Source: Pseudomonadota bacterium (lineage in GTDB: Bacteria > Pseudomonadota > Gammaproteobacteria > Burkholderiales > Rhodocyclaceae). Taken from it: DNA of 33,567 nucleotides. The stretch is from assembly GCA_018262095.1 (NCBI GenBank), contig JAGTRW010000043.1, positions 1-33,567 on the forward strand, written 5' to 3'. Shown piece by piece: positions 1 through 7,690 of this stretch. The notes under the pieces were generated by a model, which worked only from the letters and a program-made list of their open reading frames with translations, was not told where the DNA came from and ran no database searches. The position numbers and the translations under genes are program-made. Within the stretch, counting starts at the first letter, position 1, and the number at the start of each line of letters is the position of its first letter.

Positions 1-145
1 TCTACAGGGTTAAAGGTCGATCTCACAATCAACCTCTTACCATGACCACCCGCCTGCTTTCCACTGCAAACGCTTTTGCACACAAGTCAGCACACTACCC
101 ATCGGTTATCGTCAAAGGCAAGGAAGCATCTGGTTCGTGCGTGGC

Positions 146-937
146 CTATTTGCAATCGGCAGCTTGTCCGACTATCGGCCCCAAAGTCCTCAGTTCGCGC
201 AGCCGCTGATGCGCCTCGCTCTCTAAATCCACCGGGCTCTGATTCTTGGCCTGCAAGTAGTGGTGGACAAATACGTCCAGATACGCGGCTAGGGTTTGCG
301 CAGCACGCGGCTCGCTGGCTAACTCCAGGCAGAGCGCCGCCACTTCAGATGTGCAGTGAAGATCGTCGCGCTGGGAGCGCCGCAACTTGTAGCGCGAGGG
401 CTGATCAGGATTCAGGCTCAGCATCGGAAAGCCATCCAAATAAGGGCTCTTGCGGAACATCTTGCCCGCTTCAGCCCAAGTACCATCGAGCAAGATGAAG
501 AGCGGCCGTTTGTCGGGTACGGCGCTGCTAGCTTGCGCCAAGCCAGGTATTGCCTGCACCACCCGAGCTGCCTCCACAGATTCTCCTGGATAAACCACGA
601 GTGGCTGCCATTGGGGATCTGCCAGCAAGGCCAGCAAAGCAGGGTCAACCGCTGTTCGTGTCCATTCAAAAGCAAACGTGTCAGTCACCACATCGGCAAT
701 CAGCCAGCCCGTGTTGCTCGGCTTCAAAGCCTCAGTATCGCTCATGAGCAAACACATGCCCGCGCGCGTGGCCACCTTCGGGCGCAAGTTGCAAAGGCAA
801 TGGGTGATCGCCAGCCGGCAACCGGCGCAGCGCTCTTTTAGCCAGCCTCCGCGCGTTGAAAACGGTTTCGGGCTTCGCGCCAGGCGCGCCGTGCGCAGGC
901 GCGAGACGGCGTGTGGTGAGTCAATAGGATGGCGCAT
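146..937 (-). CDS. DTW-domain tRNA-uridine aminocarboxypropyltransferase
   Basis: This is probably the enzyme that transfers the 3-amino-3-carboxypropyl group of SAM to a uridine in the variable loop of tRNA (TapT/YfiP family). The family name motif is visible as D151-G-T-W154, preceded by a strand of hydrophobic residues. A zinc-type Cys cluster lies near the N terminus at C37, C40, C47 and C49. The Y-P-G-E and S-N-T-G signatures of the family are also present. I chose the ATG at 937 (263 residues) because the Cys cluster follows at the usual distance; an in-frame ATG at 1075 would add 46 residues that look like non-coding DNA. The gene is less GC-rich than everything to its right and lies next to an IS630 remnant, so this edge of the window may have a different history. 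The assignment rests on motifs; the exact tRNA position is inferred from the family. Confidence 0.85.
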   Translation of the reverse strand: MRHPIDSPHAVSRLRTARLARSPKPFSTRGGWLKERCAGCRLAITHCLCNLRPKVATRAGMCLLMSDTEALKPSNTGWLIADVVTDTFAFEWTRTAVDPALLALLADPQWQPLVVYPGESVEAARVVQAIPGLAQASSAVPDKRPLFILLDGTWAEAGKMFRKSPYLDGFPMLSLNPDQPSRYKLRRSQRDDLHCTSEVAALCLELASEPRAAQTLAAYLDVFVHHYLQAKNQSPVDLESEAHQRLRELRTLGPIVGQAADCK

Positions 938-1064
938 GTCAATGAGGTAATTGTGGCCGTCAAGCTTTGTATTTATTGCGGCAGGTGCCATTAAATGGAG
1001 AGCGCCTATGGTTGTAGGCTTTGCCTGCCAGTGGTCGTCCCTATTGCTCCGGCCCGATGAAGTA

Positions 1065-1257
1065 TCAAGCGGCATACCTGACGCGCTTGTCTTGGAAGTG
1101 GCCTATGACGCGCTCGGGATTTTGTTCCAACCGCATCATATGCGAATTGGCGGCCTCACGTAATTTGGCTTTGGTACGGACGCGAACCTGTTTGCCCATC
1201 GCTTGCTTGAGATCGGCATCGAGGCGCTCTTCCGGGTTGAGTTGCGGGCTATATGAA
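1065..1257 (-). pseudogene. IS630-family transposase, C-terminal remnant
   Basis: The reverse strand encodes the last 60 or so residues of an IS630-type DDE transposase. It opens with S-Y-S-P-Q-L-N-P-E-E, the block carrying the third catalytic acidic residue. This continues through a Lys/Arg-rich helix (D-L-K-Q, R-T-K-A-K-L-R-E) to the usual family ending R-Y-A-A and a TGA stop at 1065-1067. The N-terminal HTH and the first two catalytic Asp residues are missing, and the homology begins one or two bases after the stop codon of the neighbouring metallo-beta-lactamase gene. The element is therefore truncated and cannot transpose on its own. Clear terminal inverted repeats were not found. Confidence 0.75.
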
Positions 1258-2670
1258 CTACAGCGTGACATACTCGCCGCGCTGCGGCACGCGTACCGCG
1301 GTCCAGCCCAGCTGTTCGCCGATGGCCTGGGCGAAGGCGGCGGCGGCGAGCGCTTCGCCATGCATCACGAAGGTCTGCCTGGGCGGCGTTTTAAAACCGC
1401 GCAGCCAGGCGAGCAGCGACGCCTGGTCGGCGTGCGCCGAGAGGCCGCCGACGGTATAGATGCGCGCGCGGACTGGCACCGGCTGGCCGAAGAGATGGAC
1501 CAGCCGTGCGCCGTCGACCAGCCGCCGGCCGAGCGTTCCGGCGGCCTGAAAACCGGCGATCAGGATGCTGCACTCGCTGCGCGGCAGGTTTTCGCGCAGG
1601 TGGTACTTGATCCGTCCGGCCTCGCACATGCCGCTCGCCGAGATGATGACCGCGCCGCTGCGGATCTCGTTGAGCGCTTTCGAATGCTCGACGTCGGCGA
1701 CGAATTCGATCTTCATCTGCTCCGGGTGCGCGCGTACCCAGGCGATCAATTCGTTGGCCTGGGTGTCGAGCAGTTCGGGATGGTCGAGCGTGATGCGCGA
1801 CGCTGAATTGGCCATCGGCGAGTCGACATAGACCTTGAGCGGCGAGAGGCGCTTGCGTTGCACCAGGTCGGCGAGGATGCAGATGATTTCCTGCGTGCGG
1901 CCGACGGCGAAAGCCGGAATGATCAGGTTGCCGTGGGTGGCGCGGGTGCGCTCGACGGCATCGACGATTTCGTCCTCGGTTTCGGGCAACGGACGGTGGG
2001 TGCGGTTGCCGTAGGTCGATTCGATCAGCAGCAGGTCGGCTTGCGCAACGACTTTTTCGGGGTCGTTGAGCACCGGCCGATCGAACATTCCGAGGTCGCC
2101 CGAGAAGACCAGCTTGCGCGCGCGGCCGTCGTCATCGACGTCCACTTCGAGCCACGCCGAACCCAGGATGTGGCCGGCGTCGTGGAAACGGACCTTGACC
2201 GTCGGTGCCGCGCTGATCGTTTTGCCGTAGGCGACCGGCCGCAGCAACTGCAGCGCCGACAGCGCCTGCGCCACCGTATAGAGCGGCGCGGCAACGCCAC
2301 GCTCGCTGCTGCCGCGCCGATGCCGATGGCGCAACTGCCACTCGACTTCCTTCTCCTGAATGTGCGCGCTGTCTGGCAGCAACACCTCGAGCAGGTCGAC
2401 GGTCGCACCGGTGGCATAGACCGGGCCGCGGAAGCCGAGCACCGCGAGCCGCGGCAACAGCCCCGAATGGTCGATGTGCGCATGGGTCAGCAGCACGAAG
2501 TCGATCTGGCGTGCGTCAAAGCCGAAGTTGAGCGCCTGCAGGTTCTTGGCGCGCGCTTCCGGCCCGCCCTGGAACATTCCGCAATCGACCAGGAAGCGAA
2601 CGCCACCGACTTCGACCAATGTACATGAGCCGGTCACCTCGCCGGCAGCGCCTAGAAAACCGAGTCGCAT
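1258..2670 (-). CDS. beta-CASP metallo-beta-lactamase (RNA-specificity MBL-fold hydrolase)
   Basis: A 470-residue protein of the CPSF73/YSH1-like branch of the metallo-beta-lactamase fold, presumably a zinc-dependent ribonuclease in the cytoplasm. The zinc motif H63-x-H65-x-D67-H68 sits in the sequence L-T-H-A-H-I-D-H. Further metal and core motifs follow: S-G-D-L-G, E-S-T-Y-G-N-R, the beta-CASP block with P-A-F-A-V-G-R-T-Q-E, I-S-A-S-G-M-C-E-A-G-R, and the C-terminal L-S-A-H-A-D and H-G-E motifs. The start at 2670 is preceded by GGAGAC at good spacing; an ATG 18 codons further upstream lacks this. All core motifs are present, so the enzyme should be active. The natural RNA substrate in bacteria is not known. 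Confidence 0.9.
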   Translation of the reverse strand: MRLGFLGAAGEVTGSCTLVEVGGVRFLVDCGMFQGGPEARAKNLQALNFGFDARQIDFVLLTHAHIDHSGLLPRLAVLGFRGPVYATGATVDLLEVLLPDSAHIQEKEVEWQLRHRHRRGSSERGVAAPLYTVAQALSALQLLRPVAYGKTISAAPTVKVRFHDAGHILGSAWLEVDVDDDGRARKLVFSGDLGMFDRPVLNDPEKVVAQADLLLIESTYGNRTHRPLPETEDEIVDAVERTRATHGNLIIPAFAVGRTQEIICILADLVQRKRLSPLKVYVDSPMANSASRITLDHPELLDTQANELIAWVRAHPEQMKIEFVADVEHSKALNEIRSGAVIISASGMCEAGRIKYHLRENLPRSECSILIAGFQAAGTLGRRLVDGARLVHLFGQPVPVRARIYTVGGLSAHADQASLLAWLRGFKTPPRQTFVMHGEALAAAAFAQAIGEQLGWTAVRVPQRGEYVTL

Positions 2671-2745
2671 GCTTGTCTCCCGTAATCGATGACCGAGCAT
2701 GAACCGGATGCGCGCGCAATGCAAACGCCGGTGTTCAATTTTGCC

Positions 2746-2774
2746 AAGGGCTTCGCCAGGCTCAGCCCGAACGG
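2746..2774. repeat. REP-like intergenic repeat unit (single copy)
   Basis: The stretch contains GGCTTCGCCAGGCTCAGCCC followed by GAACGG, which closely resembles the 'TTCGACAGGCTCAGCCCGAACGG' type dispersed repeats common between genes in beta- and gammaproteobacteria. Only one copy is seen here, in the 122-bp gap between the MBL gene and the next gene. The identification is from recall of the motif, not from copies in this window. Confidence 0.4.
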
Positions 2775-2792
2775 GTCAATTGATCAGCGGCG

Positions 2793-3323
2793 CTAGAGTC
2801 GCCGGCACTTGATCCGGCCCAGCGCCGCCGCGCCGATCAGGCGCAGCAGCGGCGGCGACGGCGCCCAGCAGCCGCCCTGGACGACGAAGCGATTGGCGGC
2901 ATCGACCACGGTCCCGGCGCTCCTCGATTCGGCAATCGCTGGCACCAGACCGAGTTCGGCACAGGCGCGCTGATGGCGCTCGAACGCTTGCGCGTCAAGA
3001 CCGCCCTGTTCGTCAAAGACGAGAATGTCGAATGTGCTCCAGACGACGCGAATCGGCCGCTGGTCGACCACTTCGACGGCGACGTCGCTCATGCGTATCC
3101 GGCTTGCGGCAAAGCGCGGCAGTAAGTGCCTTGCTGGCGCCTGCAGCATCAGCTCGAAGGTCCGCCTCGGCAGCCGATAGAGTGCGTCGTCCCGGTCGAG
3201 AACGAACATTCGGCACGATAGCCGCAGTGGCGCGCCGTCCGGCGCTTGCCGCGATGCTTGCGCTCCGGGCGCGGTCGAAGCGCCAGGCAAGGAGCCTGCA
3301 TCGTTATCGATCTGTAAGAACAT
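2793..3323 (-). CDS. hypothetical protein
   Basis: A 176-residue soluble protein of unknown function. There is no signal peptide, membrane segment or motif I recognise. The first ~38 residues are low-complexity (Ala, Gly, Pro, Ser, Gln) and the conserved-looking part starts at M39 (M-F-V-L-D-R-D-D). The true start may therefore be at 3209, giving 138 residues. The body has alternating hydrophobic and charged segments and ends in a basic Lys-Cys-Arg-Arg-Leu tail. The reading frame has the GC-rich third-position pattern of the neighbouring genes, which supports real coding. It is transcribed in the same direction as the MBL gene but separated by 122 bp including a REP-like unit, so they are not clearly one operon. 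Confidence 0.55.
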   Translation of the reverse strand: MFLQIDNDAGSLPGASTAPGAQASRQAPDGAPLRLSCRMFVLDRDDALYRLPRRTFELMLQAPARHLLPRFAASRIRMSDVAVEVVDQRPIRVVWSTFDILVFDEQGGLDAQAFERHQRACAELGLVPAIAESRSAGTVVDAANRFVVQGGCWAPSPPLLRLIGAAALGRIKCRRL

Positions 3324-3502
3324 CGCTCATGCCCCCACTTCAGATCTGTTTTGACGTACTGCCGTCAGTGCACCGCGAAATAGTACTGCATGTCAGCGTC
3401 CTTGGGCAGATTACCGTGATCGTCGGTCGTTAAGCCCGGTAGCGCGACGTTTGCGCAGCAAATGGTGTCTAATGGCGGCTCGAATTGCTGCCGATTGATG
3501 CC

Positions 3503-3811
3503 ATGTCCGACGAGAACCAGATCCTGATCCCCCAGTCCTTCATTGCGCTCTATCTCGATCCCGGACGGTCGCGGCCCAATGCGCCGCGCGACGAGGTCGC
3601 CGGCCGTTACGAACTGTGCGAGGATATGGCCGGTCTGCTCACCGAACACGCGCAGACGATGGTTTTCGAGCAAGGCGCCGGCGAGGCGCAGGTGCTGCTG
3701 CGCTGCCGTCAGAGCCTGCTCGCCGAAGCGTCGGTGTTTTCCGAGCCGGAGGCCGACTGGATCATCTCGCGGCTCGCCGAACTACTGGGCTGGGCGCTGC
3801 CGTCCCCCTGA
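3503..3811 (+). CDS. small conserved hypothetical protein
   Basis: A 102-residue acidic soluble protein. It begins M-S-D-E-N-Q and contains a conserved-looking N-terminal block (I-P-Q-S-F-I-A-L-Y) and a C-terminal helix (I-I-S-R-L-A-E-L-L-G-W). I recall similar small proteins of unknown function in many Betaproteobacteria, sometimes labelled as ATPase-associated without good reason; no ATP-binding motif is visible. The ATG at 3503 is chosen over an in-frame TTG at 3485. No strong ribosome site is seen. The next gene, the M16 protease, starts 84 bp downstream on the same strand. Confidence 0.7.
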   Translation: MSDENQILIPQSFIALYLDPGRSRPNAPRDEVAGRYELCEDMAGLLTEHAQTMVFEQGAGEAQVLLRCRQSLLAEASVFSEPEADWIISRLAELLGWALPSP

Positions 3812-3895
3812 TGGTGCCTTAAGATGACTCCTTTGATCGACGCCTACGCAGCGCATTCCCGATCCCCTCCATTCCGACCAAGAGTATTCATCACC

Positions 3896-6619
3896 ATGAT
3901 CCGTCTTCGCCAACTCATCGTCCTGCTGTTCGCCGTTCTCGTCCCGATCGCGCCCGCCGCTGCCAAGCCTGCCGCGCCGCTGGCTCAGCTCGACGCGCAG
4001 GCAGCCGGCTTTTCGTCGTACGTGCTGGCCAACGGCTTCAAGATCATCCTGCTGCCGTTTCCGTCGGCCGCCAACGCGCGCGTCGAACTCGTCGTCAAGA
4101 CCGGCAGCAAGCTCGAAGGCTACGGCGAAACGGGGATGGCGCATCTGCTCGAGCACATGCTGTTCAAGAGCGCCGGTAAACGCACCGACCTCAAGAGCGA
4201 GCTCACCGCGCTGGGCGCCAACTGGAACGGAACGACCAGCGTCGACCGAACCAATTTCTACGAGACGGTCGCCGCCGACCCCGCCAAGATCGACGAAGCG
4301 ATCCGCATCGAGGCCGACCGCTTGATCCGCGCGAGCTTCACCAAGGAGCACCTGGCGAGCGAAATGAGCGTCGTGCGCAACGAGCTCGAGCGCGGCGACA
4401 GCGATCCGGGCAGCCTGGTGATGCGCGCGCTGCAGCGCCAGAGTTTCTTCTGGCACGGCTATTCGCGGCCGACCATCGGCGCGCGCAGCGACATCGAGGA
4501 CGCGCCTTTTTCGGCGCTGCAGGCTTTTCACGACAAGCACTACCGTCCCGACAACGCGGCGCTGATCGTTTCCGGCAACTTCGAGCCGCAGCGCGTGCTG
4601 GCGCTCGCCAGCCGCTTGTTTGCGCAGGCGCGCAACCCGGCCGCACCGAAGATCGCGAGCTGGACGCGCGAGGAGACGCGCGCGACGACCAACCGCAGCG
4701 AGATCTTCCTGCCGGCGGGCAAGACGATCGCCGCCAGCGCCTGGAAGTTGCCGGGAATCGGCGAGCGCCAGACCTACGCGCTCGACTTGGGCGTTGCCGC
4801 GATTTGCGACGAGGACTGGGGCAGCCTGCGCAAGGACCTGGTGATCGAGCGCAAGATTGCCGTTTCGGTGTCGTGCGGAACGCAGATCCACACCGACTAC
4901 AGCCTGCTGATCGCTTCGGCGAGCGCCGGGCAACAGGCCGACGCCGAAGCGCTCTCCACGGCGCTGCGCGAGCACGTCGAGGCCGCCGCCGCCAAGGGCG
5001 TGACGCAGGAGCAACTCGACCGCGCGCGGCTCACCGAGCTCAACGCTTACGAGCGGCTTGAAAATTCGCACGAGCAGCTCGCTTCGCTGATCTCGCAGGC
5101 CGAGGTCGCCGGCGACTGGCGCCTTTATTTCTGGCAGCGCGACATGGTGCGTGCCGTCGATCTTGACGAGGTCAACGCTGCGCTCAAGCGCTGGGCGGTT
5201 GCCGTCAATCGCAGCGACGTCTTGCTGCGCCACGCCGACGGCGTCGCCGCGCCGCAATTGCCGACCAAGCTGGCACCCGACGTCGGCACGCTGCTTGCGG
5301 GCAAGGACTGGCCGGCGATCACGACGCTTGCCGATCCGCTGCCTAATTCGGCGCGCGAACTGGCCAAGGCGACGATCAACATCGCGCTCGACGGCCAGCG
5401 CGCGCGCGCCGCGCTGATTTCGCGGCGAACGCAGGGCGACCGCGCGTGGCTCAACCTGGCCAACGACTACGGCAACGAGGCATCGCTTGCCGGCCGGCGA
5501 ACGGCGTGCAGCTTCGGCGATCAGTTGCTCGCCTACGGCGGCGCCGGACTCAACCGCGACCAGCTGGCGGCCAAGCTCGACGCGCTGCAGGCGCAATGGT
5601 CGCTGGGCCTCTCCGGCATCTCGATCGAGGCGCCGCGCCGCCACCTCAAGCAAGCGCTCGACCTGCTGCTCGCGGTCTGGGCGGCACCGGCCTTGCCCGA
5701 GGACGAGTTCAACCGGCTCAAGGCGGCGAGTATTGCCAGGCTCGAAGCATCGCTCAAGGACCCGGCGCAGGTCGCCGCCAACGCCGCCAGCCTGCGTTTT
5801 GACAATTACCCGGCCGGCCACCCCTTGCAGCCGCTCTCGCTCGAACAGCTGCTGGCGGAGGCGCGCGCCGTGACCTTCAATGAGGCGCGCGCCTGCGTCG
5901 CCGATTTTTCGGGGCTGGCGCAAGTGCGCCTGGCGCTGGTCGGCGCTTTCTCTGCTGCCGACGTGCAGGCGATGTGGGCGCGGGTCGACCAACTGCCGCG
6001 CGCCAAAATCGCCTACCAACGGGTTCGCGATCTGGAAGCGCCGCTTGCCGTCGATACCTCGCCGATCAAGGTCTCGATGCCCGAAAAACCCAATGCCATG
6101 GTCGCCGGATCGACGCTGCTCAGGATTACCGACGAGGCGGCCGATTTCCCGGCGCTGCGCATCGCCGTCAAGATCCTCGGCGGTGACGCCGACAGCCGCA
6201 TCTGGACCCGGCTGCGCGAACGCGAGGGCTTGGCCTACGGCGCCGGCGTCGGTCTCTCCGGCAATTCCTTCGATCCGCGCAGCCGGCTCGCGCTGCAGGC
6301 GAGCGCCGCCAGCGACAAGGCCGAGGCGGCGCTCAACGGCTTGCAGGACGAGCTGGCGCGCGCGCTCAAGGACGGCTTTACGGTGGCCGAAGTCGAGCGC
6401 GCCAAGCGCGCCTGGCTGCAGGAACGCAAGACCTCGTTGCGCGACGAACGCTCGTACGCGGCGAGTCTCGCGCTGGGACTGTACAGCGGGCGCGACTATG
6501 CCTGGCTGGCGCAGTACGACGACAAGATTGCGCAGCTCGACGCGCCGCAGGTGACGCGCGCCTTGCGCAAGTACCTCGCCGACGCGCCGCTGGTCTGGGC
6601 GATCGGTCGCGGCGACTAA
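3896..6619 (+). CDS. M16 family zinc metallopeptidase, secreted (pitrilysin-like)
   Basis: A 907-residue two-module M16 peptidase, expected to degrade peptides in the periplasm. The start at 3896 gives a typical signal peptide (M-I-R-L-R-Q then a hydrophobic run ending A-P-A-A-A-K); the ORF extends 24 codons upstream without signal character. The inverted zinc motif is H83-L-L-E-H87, with the third ligand likely E163 in R-N-E-L-E-R-G, about 80 residues later as in the family. The C-terminal half has the second M16 domain including the R-E-R-E-G-L-A-Y-G motif near residue 780. The length fits single-chain proteases of this class. The stop codon overlaps the stop of the convergent IclR gene by two bases, so the two messages must end inside each other. 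Confidence 0.92.
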   Translation: MIRLRQLIVLLFAVLVPIAPAAAKPAAPLAQLDAQAAGFSSYVLANGFKIILLPFPSAANARVELVVKTGSKLEGYGETGMAHLLEHMLFKSAGKRTDLKSELTALGANWNGTTSVDRTNFYETVAADPAKIDEAIRIEADRLIRASFTKEHLASEMSVVRNELERGDSDPGSLVMRALQRQSFFWHGYSRPTIGARSDIEDAPFSALQAFHDKHYRPDNAALIVSGNFEPQRVLALASRLFAQARNPAAPKIASWTREETRATTNRSEIFLPAGKTIAASAWKLPGIGERQTYALDLGVAAICDEDWGSLRKDLVIERKIAVSVSCGTQIHTDYSLLIASASAGQQADAEALSTALREHVEAAAAKGVTQEQLDRARLTELNAYERLENSHEQLASLISQAEVAGDWRLYFWQRDMVRAVDLDEVNAALKRWAVAVNRSDVLLRHADGVAAPQLPTKLAPDVGTLLAGKDWPAITTLADPLPNSARELAKATINIALDGQRARAALISRRTQGDRAWLNLANDYGNEASLAGRRTACSFGDQLLAYGGAGLNRDQLAAKLDALQAQWSLGLSGISIEAPRRHLKQALDLLLAVWAAPALPEDEFNRLKAASIARLEASLKDPAQVAANAASLRFDNYPAGHPLQPLSLEQLLAEARAVTFNEARACVADFSGLAQVRLALVGAFSAADVQAMWARVDQLPRAKIAYQRVRDLEAPLAVDTSPIKVSMPEKPNAMVAGSTLLRITDEAADFPALRIAVKILGGDADSRIWTRLREREGLAYGAGVGLSGNSFDPRSRLALQASAASDKAEAALNGLQDELARALKDGFTVAEVERAKRAWLQERKTSLRDERSYAASLALGLYSGRDYAWLAQYDDKIAQLDAPQVTRALRKYLADAPLVWAIGRGD

Positions 6620-7398
6620 GAACGGTGGCCGAGCTGGCGCGATAGTTCGCGCGCCGTATCGCCGATCTGTTGGGCGAGCGGTACAAAGCGCTCGGCGGCA
6701 ATGTCGAGGATCGTTCCGACCGCGCTGAGCGCGGCGACGACATGGCCCTGGGCGTCGAGCACCGGCGCGGCGACGCAGCGGATATTGGCGATGTCCTCTT
6801 GGTCGTCGGACGCCCAGCCGCGCGCCTTGACTTCGCGCAGATGCGCGCGAAATGAATCGGCGTCGACGATGGTGTTGGCGGTTTTGCGCTGCCAGTCGTG
6901 GTGCGCCAGGATGGCGTCGAGTTCGGCCGGCGGCAGCCAGGCCAGCAGCACCTTGCCAAGCGACGAGCTGTGCAGCGACAGGCGCTTGCCGACCCAGGTG
7001 TTGACCCGGATTTCGCGGTTGCCTTCGACCTTGAGCAGGTAGACCGCTTCGTCGCCTTCCATCACGCCCAGGTGGCAGGTCAGTTGCACGTCCTGCGCCA
7101 GCTGCTTGAGCGCGGGTAGCGCCAGTTCGTTGAGCTGGCGCTGATTGGCGGCGATCGAACCGAGTTCGAACAGCCGCAGCCCGAGCACGTAGCCGCGGTT
7201 GCTCTGCATCTGCAGCGCCCCCAGTCGGCACAGCGTGGTCACCAGGTGATGGCAACTGCTGCTTGGCAATCCGAGTCCGGTTTTGATCTGAGAAAAGCTC
7301 AGGCCGGGTTGTTGCGCGACCAGTTCAAGGATGGCGAAGCCCTTGCTCAGCGCCGGGGCGACTGACTTTTCGGGCGCTGCAGGTGAAGATTCCGACAT
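6616..7398 (-). CDS. IclR-family transcriptional regulator
   Basis: A 260-residue regulator with an N-terminal winged helix-turn-helix (around residues 15-75, with L-S-F-S-Q-I-K and S-S-S-C-H-H-L-V-T-T-L) and a C-terminal effector-binding domain of the IclR type. The ribosome site is GGGAG upstream of the ATG. It is transcribed away from the DapA-superfamily gene at 7691. The 292-bp space between them holds a good sigma-70 promoter for the aldolase gene and overlapping inverted repeats of the size used by IclR proteins. It is likely a local repressor of that gene; the effector, perhaps a sugar-acid intermediate, is unknown. Confidence 0.92.
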   Translation of the reverse strand: MSESSPAAPEKSVAPALSKGFAILELVAQQPGLSFSQIKTGLGLPSSSCHHLVTTLCRLGALQMQSNRGYVLGLRLFELGSIAANQRQLNELALPALKQLAQDVQLTCHLGVMEGDEAVYLLKVEGNREIRVNTWVGKRLSLHSSSLGKVLLAWLPPAELDAILAHHDWQRKTANTIVDADSFRAHLREVKARGWASDDQEDIANIRCVAAPVLDAQGHVVAALSAVGTILDIAAERFVPLAQQIGDTARELSRQLGHRS

Positions 7399-7530
7399 GC
7401 TTGATTGACTCCCGGTTGATCAAAACGCAATCTAAACCACAACGACTCAACGGGCACAACGAAAAGCGTCGGTTTTGGGGACTCTATTCCTCACCCGCTG
7501 GGTGACTCGCAAAAAACGATTTGGCTTATT

Positions 7531-7567
7531 GTTTTTTCGTCGTGTTCGTCGTGTCCGCCGTGGTTAA
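7531..7567. repeat. candidate dispersed repeat (CGTCGTGTTCGTCGTGTCCG type)
   Basis: On the reverse strand this reads TTAACCACGGCGGACACGAC followed by GAACACGACGAA. This resembles the 'AACCACGGAGGACACAGAG' type of short intergenic repeat found in many proteobacterial genomes. Internally it is a near-tandem of CGTCGTGT / CGTCGTGT / CGCCGTGG. An open frame crosses it but looks like noise. Confidence 0.35.
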
Positions 7568-7609
7568 CTGCTTTTTCCTAGTTGATGACTGCGGCGCGCG
7601 TCCGGTCGC

Positions 7610-7638
7610 TTGTCAGCGTCAGACCGTCTGCCTATACT
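7610..7638 (+). promoter_or_regulatory. sigma-70 promoter of the DapA-superfamily gene
   Basis: A -35 element TTGTCA (7610-7615) and a -10 element TATACT (7633-7638) are separated by exactly 17 bp; each differs from consensus at one position. Transcription would begin near 7645, about 46 bases before the ATG at 7691. The ribosome site AGGGAG lies just before that ATG. Confidence 0.7.
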
Positions 7639-7651
7639 ATCCCATTCATGG

Positions 7652-7673
7652 TACGGATGTTCCGTATGTGGAA
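7652..7673. promoter_or_regulatory. putative IclR operator (two overlapping inverted repeats)
   Basis: Two perfect inverted repeats overlap just downstream of the predicted transcription start: TACGGA-N3-TCCGTA (7652-7666) and TTCC-N6-GGAA (7660-7673). IclR-family proteins bind short palindromes of about 15 bp with TTCC/GGAA-like arms. The position would block the start of transcription. Assignment to the adjacent IclR gene is by proximity. Confidence 0.55.
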
Positions 7674-7690
7674 TTATTTAGGGAGAAAAC

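Noticed and set aside
3365-3673. 102-codon reverse-strand frame ending D-M-Q-Y-Y-F-A-V-H
   Set aside because: The end looks gene-like, but most of the frame is antisense to the better-supported gene at 3503 and there is no start codon with ribosome site in the free part.
3782-7255. 1157-codon reverse frame across the M16 protease
   Set aside because: Arg/Ala/Gln-rich shadow of the GC-rich protease gene, which has full motifs on the + strand.
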